Source: Ruminococcus flavefaciens
Lineage (GTDB): Bacteria > Bacillota > Clostridia > Oscillospirales > Ruminococcaceae
Reading direction: 5' to 3'
Assembly: GCA_002350065.1 (NCBI GenBank)
Contig: DEDQ01000004.1
Location: forward strand, 23,454 to 31,703
Length of the DNA: 8,250 nt
This document shows positions 1-5,811 of the stretch, piece after piece. The translations under genes and the position numbers were made by a program. A model generated the notes under the pieces. The model searched no databases, had not been told where the DNA came from, and was given only the letters and a program-made list of their open reading frames with translations. Each line of letters begins with the position of its first letter. The stretch's first letter is position 1.

Positions 1-938
1 ATCCTGAGATCAAGCCCTATGCTCCTATCGAGCTTTCACCTGCTGCAATGTGCCTCCACTACGGTCAGGAGGTATTCGAGGGCATGAAGGCTTACCGTAC
101 TGCTGAAGGCAAGGTACAGCTCTTCCGTCCTATCGAGAACTTCAAGAGACTCAACCAGTCCAACAAGAGACTTGTTATCCCGGAGCTTCCTGAAGAGCTC
201 GGTATGAAGTGCCTCATGGAGCTTCTCAAGGTCGAGAAGGACTGGGTACCCTCAAAGGAAGGCGAGTCACTCTACATTCGTCCGTTCATCATCGCTGTTG
301 ACCCGTTCCTCGGAGTTAAGCCCGGCGCACAGTATCTCTTCATCATAATCCTTTCACCCTCTGGTGCATACTATGAGACAGGTCTCAACCCTGTAAACAT
401 ATACGTTGAGAGCAAGTATGTCCGCGCAGTAAGAGGTGGTATGGGATTTGCCAAGACAGGCGGCAACTACGCTGCATCACTCATCGGTCAGGACGAGGCT
501 CACAAGCAGAACTACTCACAGGTTCTCTGGCTCGACGGTGTTGAGCAGAAGTACATCGAGGAAGTTGGCGCTATGAATATCTTCTTCGTTATCGACGGCA
601 AGGTAGTAACTCCTATGCTTCAGGGCTCTATCCTTCCCGGAATCACAAGAAAGTCCGCTATCGAGGTATGCAAGAGCAAGGGCCTCGTAGTTGAAGAGAG
701 ACGCATCGACATTCAGGAAATTGCTGACGCTTACGATGCAGGCAAGCTCGACGAGGTATTCGGTACCGGTACAGCTGCTGTAATCTCCCCTGTAGGTCAC
801 CTCAAGTGGGGCGATAAGGTAATGGAGATAAACGGCAACAAGATCGGCAATATCTCACAGATGCTCTATGATACAATGACAGGTATCCAGTGGGGCAAGA
901 TCGAAGATACATTTGATTGGGTAGTACCGGTTGAATAA
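1..938 (+). CDS. ilvE: Branched-chain amino acid aminotransferase, 5' end missing
   Basis: PLP-dependent transamination of valine, leucine and isoleucine with 2-oxoglutarate; cytosolic, last step of branched-chain amino acid synthesis. The frame is open from the left edge (first full codon at 3), giving 311 visible residues before TAA at 936-938 and an in-frame second stop TAG at 939-941. The first ATG, at 48, lies inside the conserved core just before [13 protein letters not shown], so it is not the start. Against the usual length of about 340-360 aa, some 40-45 N-terminal residues lie outside the window. The PLP lysine is the K of [11 protein letters not shown] (codon 453-455), followed by QVLWLDG and [10 protein letters not shown] (codons from 561), which are class IV (BCAT) hallmarks. 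This is the BCAT form (KxGGNY, EVGxMN), nearer to the Bacillus YbgE/YwaA type than to short D-amino-acid aminotransferases. Its promoter is off the window; a terminator hairpin follows 12 bp after the stop. Family very sure; exact substrate range is inference. Confidence 0.95.
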   Translation, partial: PEIKPYAPIELSPAAMCLHYGQEVFEGMKAYRTAEGKVQLFRPIENFKRLNQSNKRLVIPELPEELGMKCLMELLKVEKDWVPSKEGESLYIRPFIIAVDPFLGVKPGAQYLFIIILSPSGAYYETGLNPVNIYVESKYVRAVRGGMGFAKTGGNYAASLIGQDEAHKQNYSQVLWLDGVEQKYIEEVGAMNIFFVIDGKVVTPMLQGSILPGITRKSAIEVCKSKGLVVEERRIDIQEIADAYDAGKLDEVFGTGTAAVISPVGHLKWGDKVMEINGNKIGNISQMLYDTMTGIQWGKIEDTFDWVVPVE

Positions 939-949
939 TAGAAATTTTA

Positions 950-974
950 AAGGCTCACCGCAAAGGTGAGCCTT
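950..974. terminator. Shared bidirectional intrinsic terminator between ilvE and cysE
   Basis: A perfect 10-bp inverted repeat, AAGGCTCACC (950-959) and GGTGAGCCTT (965-974), encloses the 5-base loop GCAAA. On the plus strand it is followed by CTTTTATAT, on the minus strand by TTTAAAATTTC, so it can end transcription of both converging genes. The cysE stop codon (978-980) lies only 3 bases from the stem. Structure seen directly; termination inferred. Confidence 0.85.
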
Positions 975-977
975 CTT

Positions 978-1925
978 TTATATGATATAGAACCAGTGTT
1001 CGTCCTGTTCGAGCTCTTTCTGTTTTTTGTCATAGTTAAATCGGAGCTCGGGATTTTTTATGCTCACCTTTGCTCCCTCGGGAACTGACTTAGTGATGAA
1101 GGCGTTACCGCCGATGACGGCGTTTTTGCCGATTACGGTCTCGCCTCCGAGAATTGAAGCTCCGGAATAGATAGTAACGTTATCCTCGATAGTAGGGTGA
1201 CGTTTTTTGTTTTTCAGGAGCTGTCCGCCGCGGGTGGAAAGAGCTCCGAGGGTAACGCCCTGATATATTTTGACGTTGTTGCCGATTTCGGTGGTCTCGC
1301 CGATAACGATGCCTGTACCGTGGTCTATGAAGAAATATCTGCCGATAGTAGCTCCCGGGTGGATATCTATACCTGTCTCGCTGTGGGCGTATTCAGTCAT
1401 GATACGCGGGATAAGCGGGATACCGAGCAGATGGAGCTCGTGCGCGATGCGGTTTACAAGTATTGCGAACAGTCCGGGATAAGAGAAGATTATCTCATCT
1501 TTGTTGAAAGCGGCGGGGTCACCCTCAAATGCAGCCTGAACGTCCGTTTCGATGTAGTCTCTTATTTGCGGGAGAGTATCCAGAAACGCGAATGTGAGCT
1601 GTTCCGCGCGGGCAGTTAGCTCATCGGGAGATGCGTTTTCGTATTCCTGAGAATATGGCAGTACAAGAGCTGTCTGACGCGAGAGATTGAAAATAATGTC
1701 CTCGAGCAGCATAGAGATATTGTTTCTGACTGTGTACACCTTGAAGCGGTCGTTTTTGAAATATCCGGGGTAGATTATATTTCTGAGCTGATATATCATT
1801 TCGATAATTTTTTCCCTGTCGGGCTGTTCAAATGCAACAGTGCGGTCGATAGTTCTGCCGTGGCTGTAATCCTCAAGCAGAGAGTCGACCATGCTGTGAA
1901 TGCGTTCTTCAAATTTATGAGCCAT
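978..1925 (-). CDS. cysE: Serine O-acetyltransferase (long SAT, CysE/EpsC type)
   Basis: Transfers acetyl from acetyl-CoA to L-serine, giving O-acetylserine for cysteine synthesis; cytosolic. It has 315 residues. An alpha-helical N-terminal region (about 1-165) precedes a left-handed beta-helix of hexapeptide repeats (about 180-285). Catalytic landmarks of the family are present: D187 in GIDIHPG, H202 in IDHGTG and H243 in KRHPTI. The stretch GALSTRGGQLLKNKKRHP carries the extended loop typical of the longer SATs of Firmicutes and Bacteroidetes rather than the E. coli form. The tail after the beta-helix is charged and ends in Ile-Ile; a C-terminal Ile is the anchor used by CysE to dock into O-acetylserine sulfhydrylase. 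The start is fixed by GGAGGA (minus-strand reading of 1932-1937) six bases before ATG. The gene stands alone with its own promoter; no cysK is visible. The leader of about 30 bases is too short for a T-box. Confidence 0.93.
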   Translation of the reverse strand: MAHKFEERIHSMVDSLLEDYSHGRTIDRTVAFEQPDREKIIEMIYQLRNIIYPGYFKNDRFKVYTVRNNISMLLEDIIFNLSRQTALVLPYSQEYENASPDELTARAEQLTFAFLDTLPQIRDYIETDVQAAFEGDPAAFNKDEIIFSYPGLFAILVNRIAHELHLLGIPLIPRIMTEYAHSETGIDIHPGATIGRYFFIDHGTGIVIGETTEIGNNVKIYQGVTLGALSTRGGQLLKNKKRHPTIEDNVTIYSGASILGGETVIGKNAVIGGNAFITKSVPEGAKVSIKNPELRFNYDKKQKELEQDEHWFYII

Positions 1926-1962
1926 GTAGTGTCCTCCGTTCTAAATCCTACAATACTAATAT

Positions 1963-1991
1963 ATTATATCATAGTCTTGCTGAAAATGCAA
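1963..1991 (-). promoter_or_regulatory. cysE promoter, sigma-A type
   Basis: Reading the minus strand, TTGCAT (1986-1991) lies 17 bp before a perfect TATAAT (1963-1968). The start of transcription would be near 1956, leaving about 30 bases of leader with the ribosome binding site GGAGGA at 1932-1937. Seen in sequence; activity inferred. Confidence 0.75.
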
Positions 1992-2014
1992 CTTCTTGTA
2001 ACCAGAAATTAACA

Positions 2015-2084
2015 GAACAAATTTTCTCAAAACTATTGCAATTGCAGAACGTATGTGCTATAATATATAAAAGAACGTATATTC
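2015..2084. promoter_or_regulatory. Cluster of three LexA (SOS)-like sites
   Basis: Three GAAC-N4-NTNC sites occur in 70 bp: GAACAAATTTTC (2015-2026), GAACGTATGTGC (2047-2058, inside the -35/-10 spacer) and GAACGTATATTC (2073-2084, just after the -10). The last two begin with a 9-base direct repeat AGAACGTAT (2046-2054 and 2072-2080). The Bacillus-type LexA consensus is GAAC-N4-GTTC. The third site misses it at one base and reads on as TTCG; the first also differs at one base; the second differs at one base of the right half. Control of a translesion polymerase by LexA is common, so an SOS operator is the leading reading, but no site is perfect. Confidence 0.55.
2036..2064 (+). promoter_or_regulatory. 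Promoter of the Y-family polymerase gene, sigma-A type
   Basis: TTGCAA (2036-2041), a 17-bp spacer and a perfect TATAAT (2059-2064). It faces away from the cysE promoter; the two -35 boxes are 44 bp apart. LexA-like sites lie just upstream, inside the spacer, and just downstream of the -10, a layout expected for repression. Confidence 0.75.
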
Positions 2085-2100
2085 GCATATTGGAAATTGC

Positions 2101-2110
2101 AGGAAAGGAG
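2101..2110 (+). promoter_or_regulatory. Ribosome binding site that decides the polymerase start
   Basis: AGGAAAGGAG ends seven bases before ATG at 2118. It lies downstream of the in-frame TTG at 2097, so TTG 2097 cannot use it and ATG 2118 is chosen as the start. Confidence 0.85.
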
Positions 2111-2117
2111 CTGTACT

Positions 2118-3644
2118 ATGGGAGAGAAAGAACGCACTTACATCGCAATAGACCTGAAATCCTTCTACGCCTCGGTCGAATGCGCTGACAGGGGATTTGA
2201 CCCGCTGAATACAAATCTTGTCGTTGCAGACCCAACACGCACGGAGAAAACTATCTGTCTCGCGGTAACTCCATCTCTGAAGACATACGGTATTTCCGGC
2301 AGAGCCCGTCTTTTCGAGGTCGTACAGCGCGTTAAGGAGGTCAACCGCGAGCGCCGGAGAAGAGCTCCGCACGGTTGGTTTACGGGGAGCTCCTGCTTTG
2401 ACAATGAGCTGAAAGCAGACCCGTCTCTCGAGCTCGACTATATCACTGCACCGCCGCGAATGTCGCTGTATATGAACATCAGTGCGCGGATATACAGCAT
2501 ATACCTTCGCTACATTGCCGCCGAGGATATCCATGTTTATTCGGTGGACGAGGTATTCATCGACGCGACCGGCTATCTCCGGACGTATAAAACCGACGGC
2601 AGGGGACTTGCTATGAAGCTGATACGCGCTGTCTTTGCTGAGACCGGCATCACGGCGACTGCCGGAGTAGGGACGAATCTCTACCTCTGCAAGGTCGCTA
2701 TGGATATCGTTGCGAAGCATATGCCTCCTGACAAGGACGGAGTACGCATTGCCGAGCTCGACGAGATGACCTATCGGCAGTACCTATGGGGGCATACTCC
2801 CATAACGGATTTCTGGATGGTCGGCAGGGGAACTGCTGAAAGGCTCGAAAAATACGGTATTTATACCATGGGAGATATTGCGAGATGCTCGCTCGGTGAC
2901 AGATTTGACAAGCTGAATCCCGACCTGCTGTATAAGCTCTTTGGTGTGCGTGCGCAGTATCTTATAGACCATGCTTGGGGATATGAGCCGTGCAGAATGG
3001 AGTACATCAAGGCTTACCGTCCGGTAAGCCGCAGTATGAGCACCGGTCAGGTGCTGAAAACTCCCTACGAATCAGAGCTCGCGCTTCTTATCGTTCGTGA
3101 AATGGCGGAGCAGCTTAGCTTCGACCTGCTGTCTAAAGGCTGTGTGACAGACCAGCTCGTGCTGACCGTAGGATACGACGTCGAGAACTTCAAATATCCC
3201 GAGCGCATGAAGGAGTATCACGGAGCTGTGAAGCTCGACCACTACGGCAGGAGAGTCCCCGCTCACGCTCATGGGACGGTCAATCTCGGGAGCTACACTT
3301 CTTCGGCGAAAATGATAAGGAATGCAGTCGCGGAGCTATATGAGAGGATAGTATGCGGAAGTTTGCTCGTCCGACGGCTGAATATCGCCGCAAGCCGCGT
3401 TATACGCGAATCAGAGATACCGGAAGAGGCTCCGCGTCAGCTCGACTTTTTCTCTCCGCCGGAGGAGCAGATAGAAAACGACATAGCTGTGAAAACGGCT
3501 CTCGCAAAGGAGAAAGCGCTGCAAAGCGCAGTTCTGAGCCTTAAACGCAGATACGGACGGAATGCCGTGCTGAAGGGTATGAATTTTGAGGAGGGAGCAA
3601 CTGCCCGCGAGAGAAACGCTCAGATAGGCGGACACAGGGCTTAG
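2118..3644 (+). CDS. Y-family (UmuC/UvrX-like) translesion DNA polymerase
   Basis: Error-prone polymerase that copies past damaged template bases. It has 508 residues counted from ATG 2118. The palm carries the metal-binding acids D12 (in IDLKSFYASVE) and D144-E145 (in YSVDEVFID); Y17 sits where the sugar steric gate lies in the family (Phe13 in DinB, Tyr in UmuC). A helix-hairpin-helix thumb follows at about 230-256 (TDFWMVGRGTAERLEKYGI), then a little-finger domain at about 300-420. QLDFF at 441-445 matches the pentapeptide used to bind the sliding clamp; about 60 charged residues follow it. DLKSFYASVEC and the length resemble Bacillus UvrX/YqjW and the UmuC branch more than the shorter DinB (about 350-410 aa). 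An arginine-rich insert (about 75-115, RERRRRAPHGW) extends the fingers region. No umuD, imuA or second polymerase gene adjoins it. Likely LexA-controlled. No clear terminator follows; maf starts 92 bp later. Confidence 0.92.
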   Translation: MGEKERTYIAIDLKSFYASVECADRGFDPLNTNLVVADPTRTEKTICLAVTPSLKTYGISGRARLFEVVQRVKEVNRERRRRAPHGWFTGSSCFDNELKADPSLELDYITAPPRMSLYMNISARIYSIYLRYIAAEDIHVYSVDEVFIDATGYLRTYKTDGRGLAMKLIRAVFAETGITATAGVGTNLYLCKVAMDIVAKHMPPDKDGVRIAELDEMTYRQYLWGHTPITDFWMVGRGTAERLEKYGIYTMGDIARCSLGDRFDKLNPDLLYKLFGVRAQYLIDHAWGYEPCRMEYIKAYRPVSRSMSTGQVLKTPYESELALLIVREMAEQLSFDLLSKGCVTDQLVLTVGYDVENFKYPERMKEYHGAVKLDHYGRRVPAHAHGTVNLGSYTSSAKMIRNAVAELYERIVCGSLLVRRLNIAASRVIRESEIPEEAPRQLDFFSPPEEQIENDIAVKTALAKEKALQSAVLSLKRRYGRNAVLKGMNFEEGATARERNAQIGGHRA

Positions 3645-3678
3645 GGAATGAGAATGGGAAACGGATTTGAGAATTATA

Positions 3679-3707
3679 TTGACACTTTGTCGTAAATGTG
3701 ATAAAAT
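3679..3707 (+). promoter_or_regulatory. maf promoter, extended -10
   Basis: Perfect TTGACA (3679-3684), a 17-bp spacer, and TAAAAT (3702-3707) preceded by TG plus one base (3699-3701), an extended -10. It lies 35 bp after the polymerase stop and about 30 bp before the maf start. No LexA-like site overlaps it. Confidence 0.8.
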
Positions 3708-3736
3708 TATCTTGAACATTTTTCAGAGGTGTAAAT

Positions 3737-4303
3737 ATGGAAATAATACTCGCTTCCGCTTCGCCCAGAAGGCGCGAGCTCATGAAGCTCATAACTGACG
3801 ATTTCACGGCAGTATCTGTCGATGCTGACGAGACTCTTCCGGAGGGTATCCCACCGCTTTTTGCCTCGGAATATCTTGCCAATATAAAGGCTCTTGCGGC
3901 ATCTGTTAAGTATCCGGACAAGCTCGTTATCGGCTGTGATACAACTGTTATCGCTGACGGAGCTATCCTCGGCAAGCCCGCCGACAAGGAGCACTGCCGC
4001 GGCTATATGGAGCTCCTTTCGGGGCAGACTCATCAGGTGGCAACAGGCTGTTCGCTCATATACGGCGGAAAGACTTCATCATTCACTGTCGTGACGGACG
4101 TTACTTTCCGCGAGCTCTCTGCTGATGAGATAGAAGCCTATATATCGACCGACGAACCATATGACAAAGCCGGAGGATACGGCATACAGGGCAGGGGCGC
4201 TCTGCTCATTGAAAAAATAAACGGTGATTATTTCAACGTCGTGGGGCTTCCGGTCTCGCGTCTTAATCAGGAGATAATTAAATTCAAAGGAGAAATAATA
4301 TGA
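3737..4303 (+). CDS. maf: Maf family nucleoside triphosphate pyrophosphatase
   Basis: Cytosolic house-cleaning enzyme that hydrolyses nucleoside triphosphates (dTTP/UTP type, and modified bases such as m5U or pseudouridine in studied members) to monophosphate and pyrophosphate; overexpression of Bacillus Maf blocks septation. It has 188 residues, the usual length. Family motifs in order: LASASPRRREL (4-15), IGCDTTV (65-71) with D68 as the likely catalytic base, LGKP (78-81), VTFRELSADEIEAYI (122-136), DKAGGYGIQGRGA (143-155) and GDYFNVVGLP (163-172). The SPRR and DKAG...GIQG elements are the nucleotide-binding signatures. AGAGGTG (3725-3731) precedes ATG by five bases. Its TGA overlaps the ATG of the DUF1015 gene. 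Its own promoter lies directly upstream, so it need not share the transcript of the polymerase. Substrate class is inferred from family resemblance. Confidence 0.94.
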   Translation: MEIILASASPRRRELMKLITDDFTAVSVDADETLPEGIPPLFASEYLANIKALAASVKYPDKLVIGCDTTVIADGAILGKPADKEHCRGYMELLSGQTHQVATGCSLIYGGKTSSFTVVTDVTFRELSADEIEAYISTDEPYDKAGGYGIQGRGALLIEKINGDYFNVVGLPVSRLNQEIIKFKGEII

Positions 4304-5562
4304 ACTCAACTGCATTCCACAACGCCGATATCCTTATCCCCAACAGCTCAGTTGACATGAGCAAGTGGGCTGTCATAGCCTGCGACCAGTACACCAGCGA
4401 GCCCGAATACTGGGACGCTGTTTCCGCAAATGTCGGCGGAGCTCCCTCAACTCTCGAGCTCATACTCCCCGAGCTCTACCTCGAGGACGGAGACGTTTCC
4501 GAGCGCATAAGCAATATCCACAAAGCAATGGACAAGTACATCGCTGACGGCGTATTCACCGAGTACAAAAACGCTATGGTATACGTTGAGCGCGTACAGA
4601 GCAACGGCATCGTCCGCAAGGGACTTATCGGAGCGATAGACCTCGAGAAATATGACTTCTCCAAGGGCAGCACATCTGAGGTGCGCGCAACAGAGGCGAC
4701 AGTCATCGAGCGCATACCTCCCAGAATAAAGGTTAGACAGGGTGCTCCGCTCGAGCTTCCTCACATCATGATACTCATCGACGACCCCGAGGACACAGTT
4801 ATCGGAGCACTTGACAAGTCCTCAATGAAGAAGCTTTACAACACAAAGCTCATGCAGAACGGCGGAAGCATTACAGGCTACCTCGTGGACGAAGCGGCAC
4901 AGGAGAAAATAGACTCCGCGCTTTCAGCGCTTGCTGACCCTGATACATTCAATAAAAAGTACGGACTTACCGATACACCTGTTCTCCTCTATGCAATGGG
5001 CGACGGAAATCATTCTCTCGCGACTGCAAAGGAGTTCTACGAACAGCTCAAAAAGGCAAATCCGGACAAGGACTTCTCGAATCACCCTGCACGCTATGCG
5101 CTCGCAGAGATAGTTGACCTCCACAGCGAGTCACTCAAATTCGAGGCTATCTACCGTCTTGTATACGATGTTGACTGCGACAAGCTCATCGCCGGCGTTA
5201 CAGAGGCTCTCGGACTTTCAGAGGAGGCTTCCGAGCAGTGGGTAGAGATAGTATGCCGCGGCAAATCGAAGAAGCTCTATATCCACAATGCGACCTCCAA
5301 CCTCTCAGTTGGCTCGCTCCAGAACTATCTTGACGGTTATATCAAGGAAAACGGCGGTAAGATAGACTATATCCACGGTATCGAAAACGTAAAGGCTCTC
5401 GCTGAGAAGCATGAGGGAATCGCATTTATACTGCCGGATATGGACAAGTCACAGCTCTTCCCGACTGTTATCAAGGACGGAGCTCTCCCGAGAAAGACCT
5501 TTTCAATGGGTCATGCAGACGATAAGAGGTTCTATATCGAGGCGAGAAAGATAAATGATTGA
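4300..5562 (+). CDS. DUF1015 family protein, function unknown
   Basis: A 420-residue soluble protein with no signal peptide or membrane segment. It has the marks of DUF1015: N-terminal WAVIACDQYTSEPEYW (23-38), SEVRATEATVIERIPPR (126-142), YAMGDGNHSLATAKE (231-245), ARYALAEIVDLH (264-275) and the closing LPRKTFSMGHADDKRFYIEARK (396-417). The GDGNHSLA segment looks like a ligand- or nucleotide-binding turn. From memory, this family often sits near serA/serC in clostridia, hinting at serine metabolism; I cannot verify that here. The ATG overlaps the maf stop by four bases (ATGA), and AAAGGAG (4286-4292) lies seven bases upstream inside maf, so the two are probably translationally coupled. It ends the transcription unit: a strong terminator begins 31 bp after the stop. 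Family assignment is firm; no biochemical role can be given. Confidence 0.9.
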   Translation: MNSTAFHNADILIPNSSVDMSKWAVIACDQYTSEPEYWDAVSANVGGAPSTLELILPELYLEDGDVSERISNIHKAMDKYIADGVFTEYKNAMVYVERVQSNGIVRKGLIGAIDLEKYDFSKGSTSEVRATEATVIERIPPRIKVRQGAPLELPHIMILIDDPEDTVIGALDKSSMKKLYNTKLMQNGGSITGYLVDEAAQEKIDSALSALADPDTFNKKYGLTDTPVLLYAMGDGNHSLATAKEFYEQLKKANPDKDFSNHPARYALAEIVDLHSESLKFEAIYRLVYDVDCDKLIAGVTEALGLSEEASEQWVEIVCRGKSKKLYIHNATSNLSVGSLQNYLDGYIKENGGKIDYIHGIENVKALAEKHEGIAFILPDMDKSQLFPTVIKDGALPRKTFSMGHADDKRFYIEARKIND

Positions 5563-5579
5563 TAGTAAGTATCTATCAA
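5559..5579 (+). repeat. Small inverted repeat over the DUF1015 stop codon
   Basis: TTGATAG (5559-5565) and CTATCAA (5573-5579) can pair as a 7-bp, AT-rich stem with a 7-base loop. It includes the TGA stop (5560-5562) and has no T-run after it, so it is not itself a terminator. It may stabilise the 3' end or be chance. Confidence 0.35.
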
Positions 5580-5592
5580 ATATTGCGATAAG

Positions 5593-5643
5593 AAAAATAC
5601 TCTGACCAATTATTGCGGTTTGAGTATTTTTTTTATTTTTTTA
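5593..5643 (+). terminator. Intrinsic terminator of the maf-DUF1015 unit
   Basis: Perfect 10-bp stem AAAAATACTC (5593-5602) with GAGTATTTTT (5622-5631). After a T-T mismatch it continues inward through GACC (5604-5607) and GGTT (5617-5620), leaving a 9-base loop. It runs into an almost unbroken T-tract to about 5643. The -35 box of the next promoter starts at 5644, directly after the T-run. Confidence 0.88.
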
Positions 5644-5672
5644 TTGACAAACGTAAAAAGCAGTGATATAAT
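5644..5672 (+). promoter_or_regulatory. Export operon promoter P1 (upstream)
   Basis: Consensus TTGACA (5644-5649), 17-bp spacer, consensus TATAAT (5667-5672) with extended TG at 5664-5665. The start of transcription would fall near 5679, within the inverted repeat at 5677-5699. It would give a leader of about 130 bases containing no ORF. Confidence 0.82.
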
Positions 5673-5676
5673 ATAC

Positions 5677-5699
5677 CTGTACTAAGACATATAGTACAG
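5677..5699. promoter_or_regulatory. Candidate operator: 8-bp inverted repeat at P1 start
   Basis: CTGTACTA (5677-5684) and TAGTACAG (5692-5699) form a perfect 8-bp inverted repeat around a 7-base centre. It covers the predicted P1 start site, the place for a roadblock repressor. The outer half-sites read TGTA-N13-TACA, the spacing I recall for GntR/YtrA-type regulators of ABC transporter operons. The regulator is not in the window, and the repeat could instead fold as an RNA hairpin at the P1 transcript's 5' end. Confidence 0.55.
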
Positions 5700-5728
5700 C
5701 ATACACACCAACGGTCAGTTTATTCAAT

Positions 5729-5748
5729 ATTACATTACTGTAATTTTT
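5729..5748 (+). promoter_or_regulatory. Palindrome before P2 (operator or weak attenuator)
   Basis: ATTACA (5729-5734) and TGTAAT (5739-5744) enclose TTAC, and a run of T continues to 5748, one base before G and then the -35 box at 5750. It could be a binding site abutting P2, or a weak 6-bp hairpin with a U-run that stops part of the P1 transcripts. The stem is AT-rich, so either reading is tentative. Confidence 0.4.
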
Positions 5749-5749
5749 G

Positions 5750-5778
5750 TTGACAAATAAAATTGTGTGTGATATAAT
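5750..5778 (+). promoter_or_regulatory. Export operon promoter P2 (downstream)
   Basis: Consensus TTGACA (5750-5755), 17-bp spacer, consensus TATAAT (5773-5778) with extended TG at 5770-5771. It closely resembles P1: both share TTGACAAA at the left end and GTGATATAAT at the right. Transcripts would have a leader of about 27 bases before the adaptor ATG. Confidence 0.85.
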
Positions 5779-5811
5779 GGTCAATATCAAGATGAAGGGA
5801 GAAAATTTCAT

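Noticed and set aside
1197..1619. 140-aa plus-strand open frame inside cysE
   Set aside because: It lies fully antisense to a strongly conserved enzyme, has no family resemblance and no ribosome binding site; it is a shadow frame. The same applies to the other antisense frames across the polymerase, maf, DUF1015 and adaptor genes.
1926..1960. T-box or other riboswitch in the cysE leader
   Set aside because: The promoter leaves only about 30 bases of leader, too short for a T-box or S-box, and no terminator hairpin is present.
2097..2117. TTG start seven codons upstream of the polymerase ATG
   Set aside because: It has no ribosome binding site before it and itself covers the AGGAAAGGAG that serves ATG 2118; the extra residues MQERSCT are untranslated leader.
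3711..3725. GAAC followed by a T-run before maf as a LexA site
   Set aside because: GAACATTTTTCA does not give the right half at the proper spacing, and it lies after the promoter without a palindrome.
5581..5617. TATTGCG repeated 30 bp apart (5581-5587 and 5611-5617)
   Set aside because: A seven-base repeat in AT-rich DNA is expected by chance, and the second copy is part of the terminator loop.
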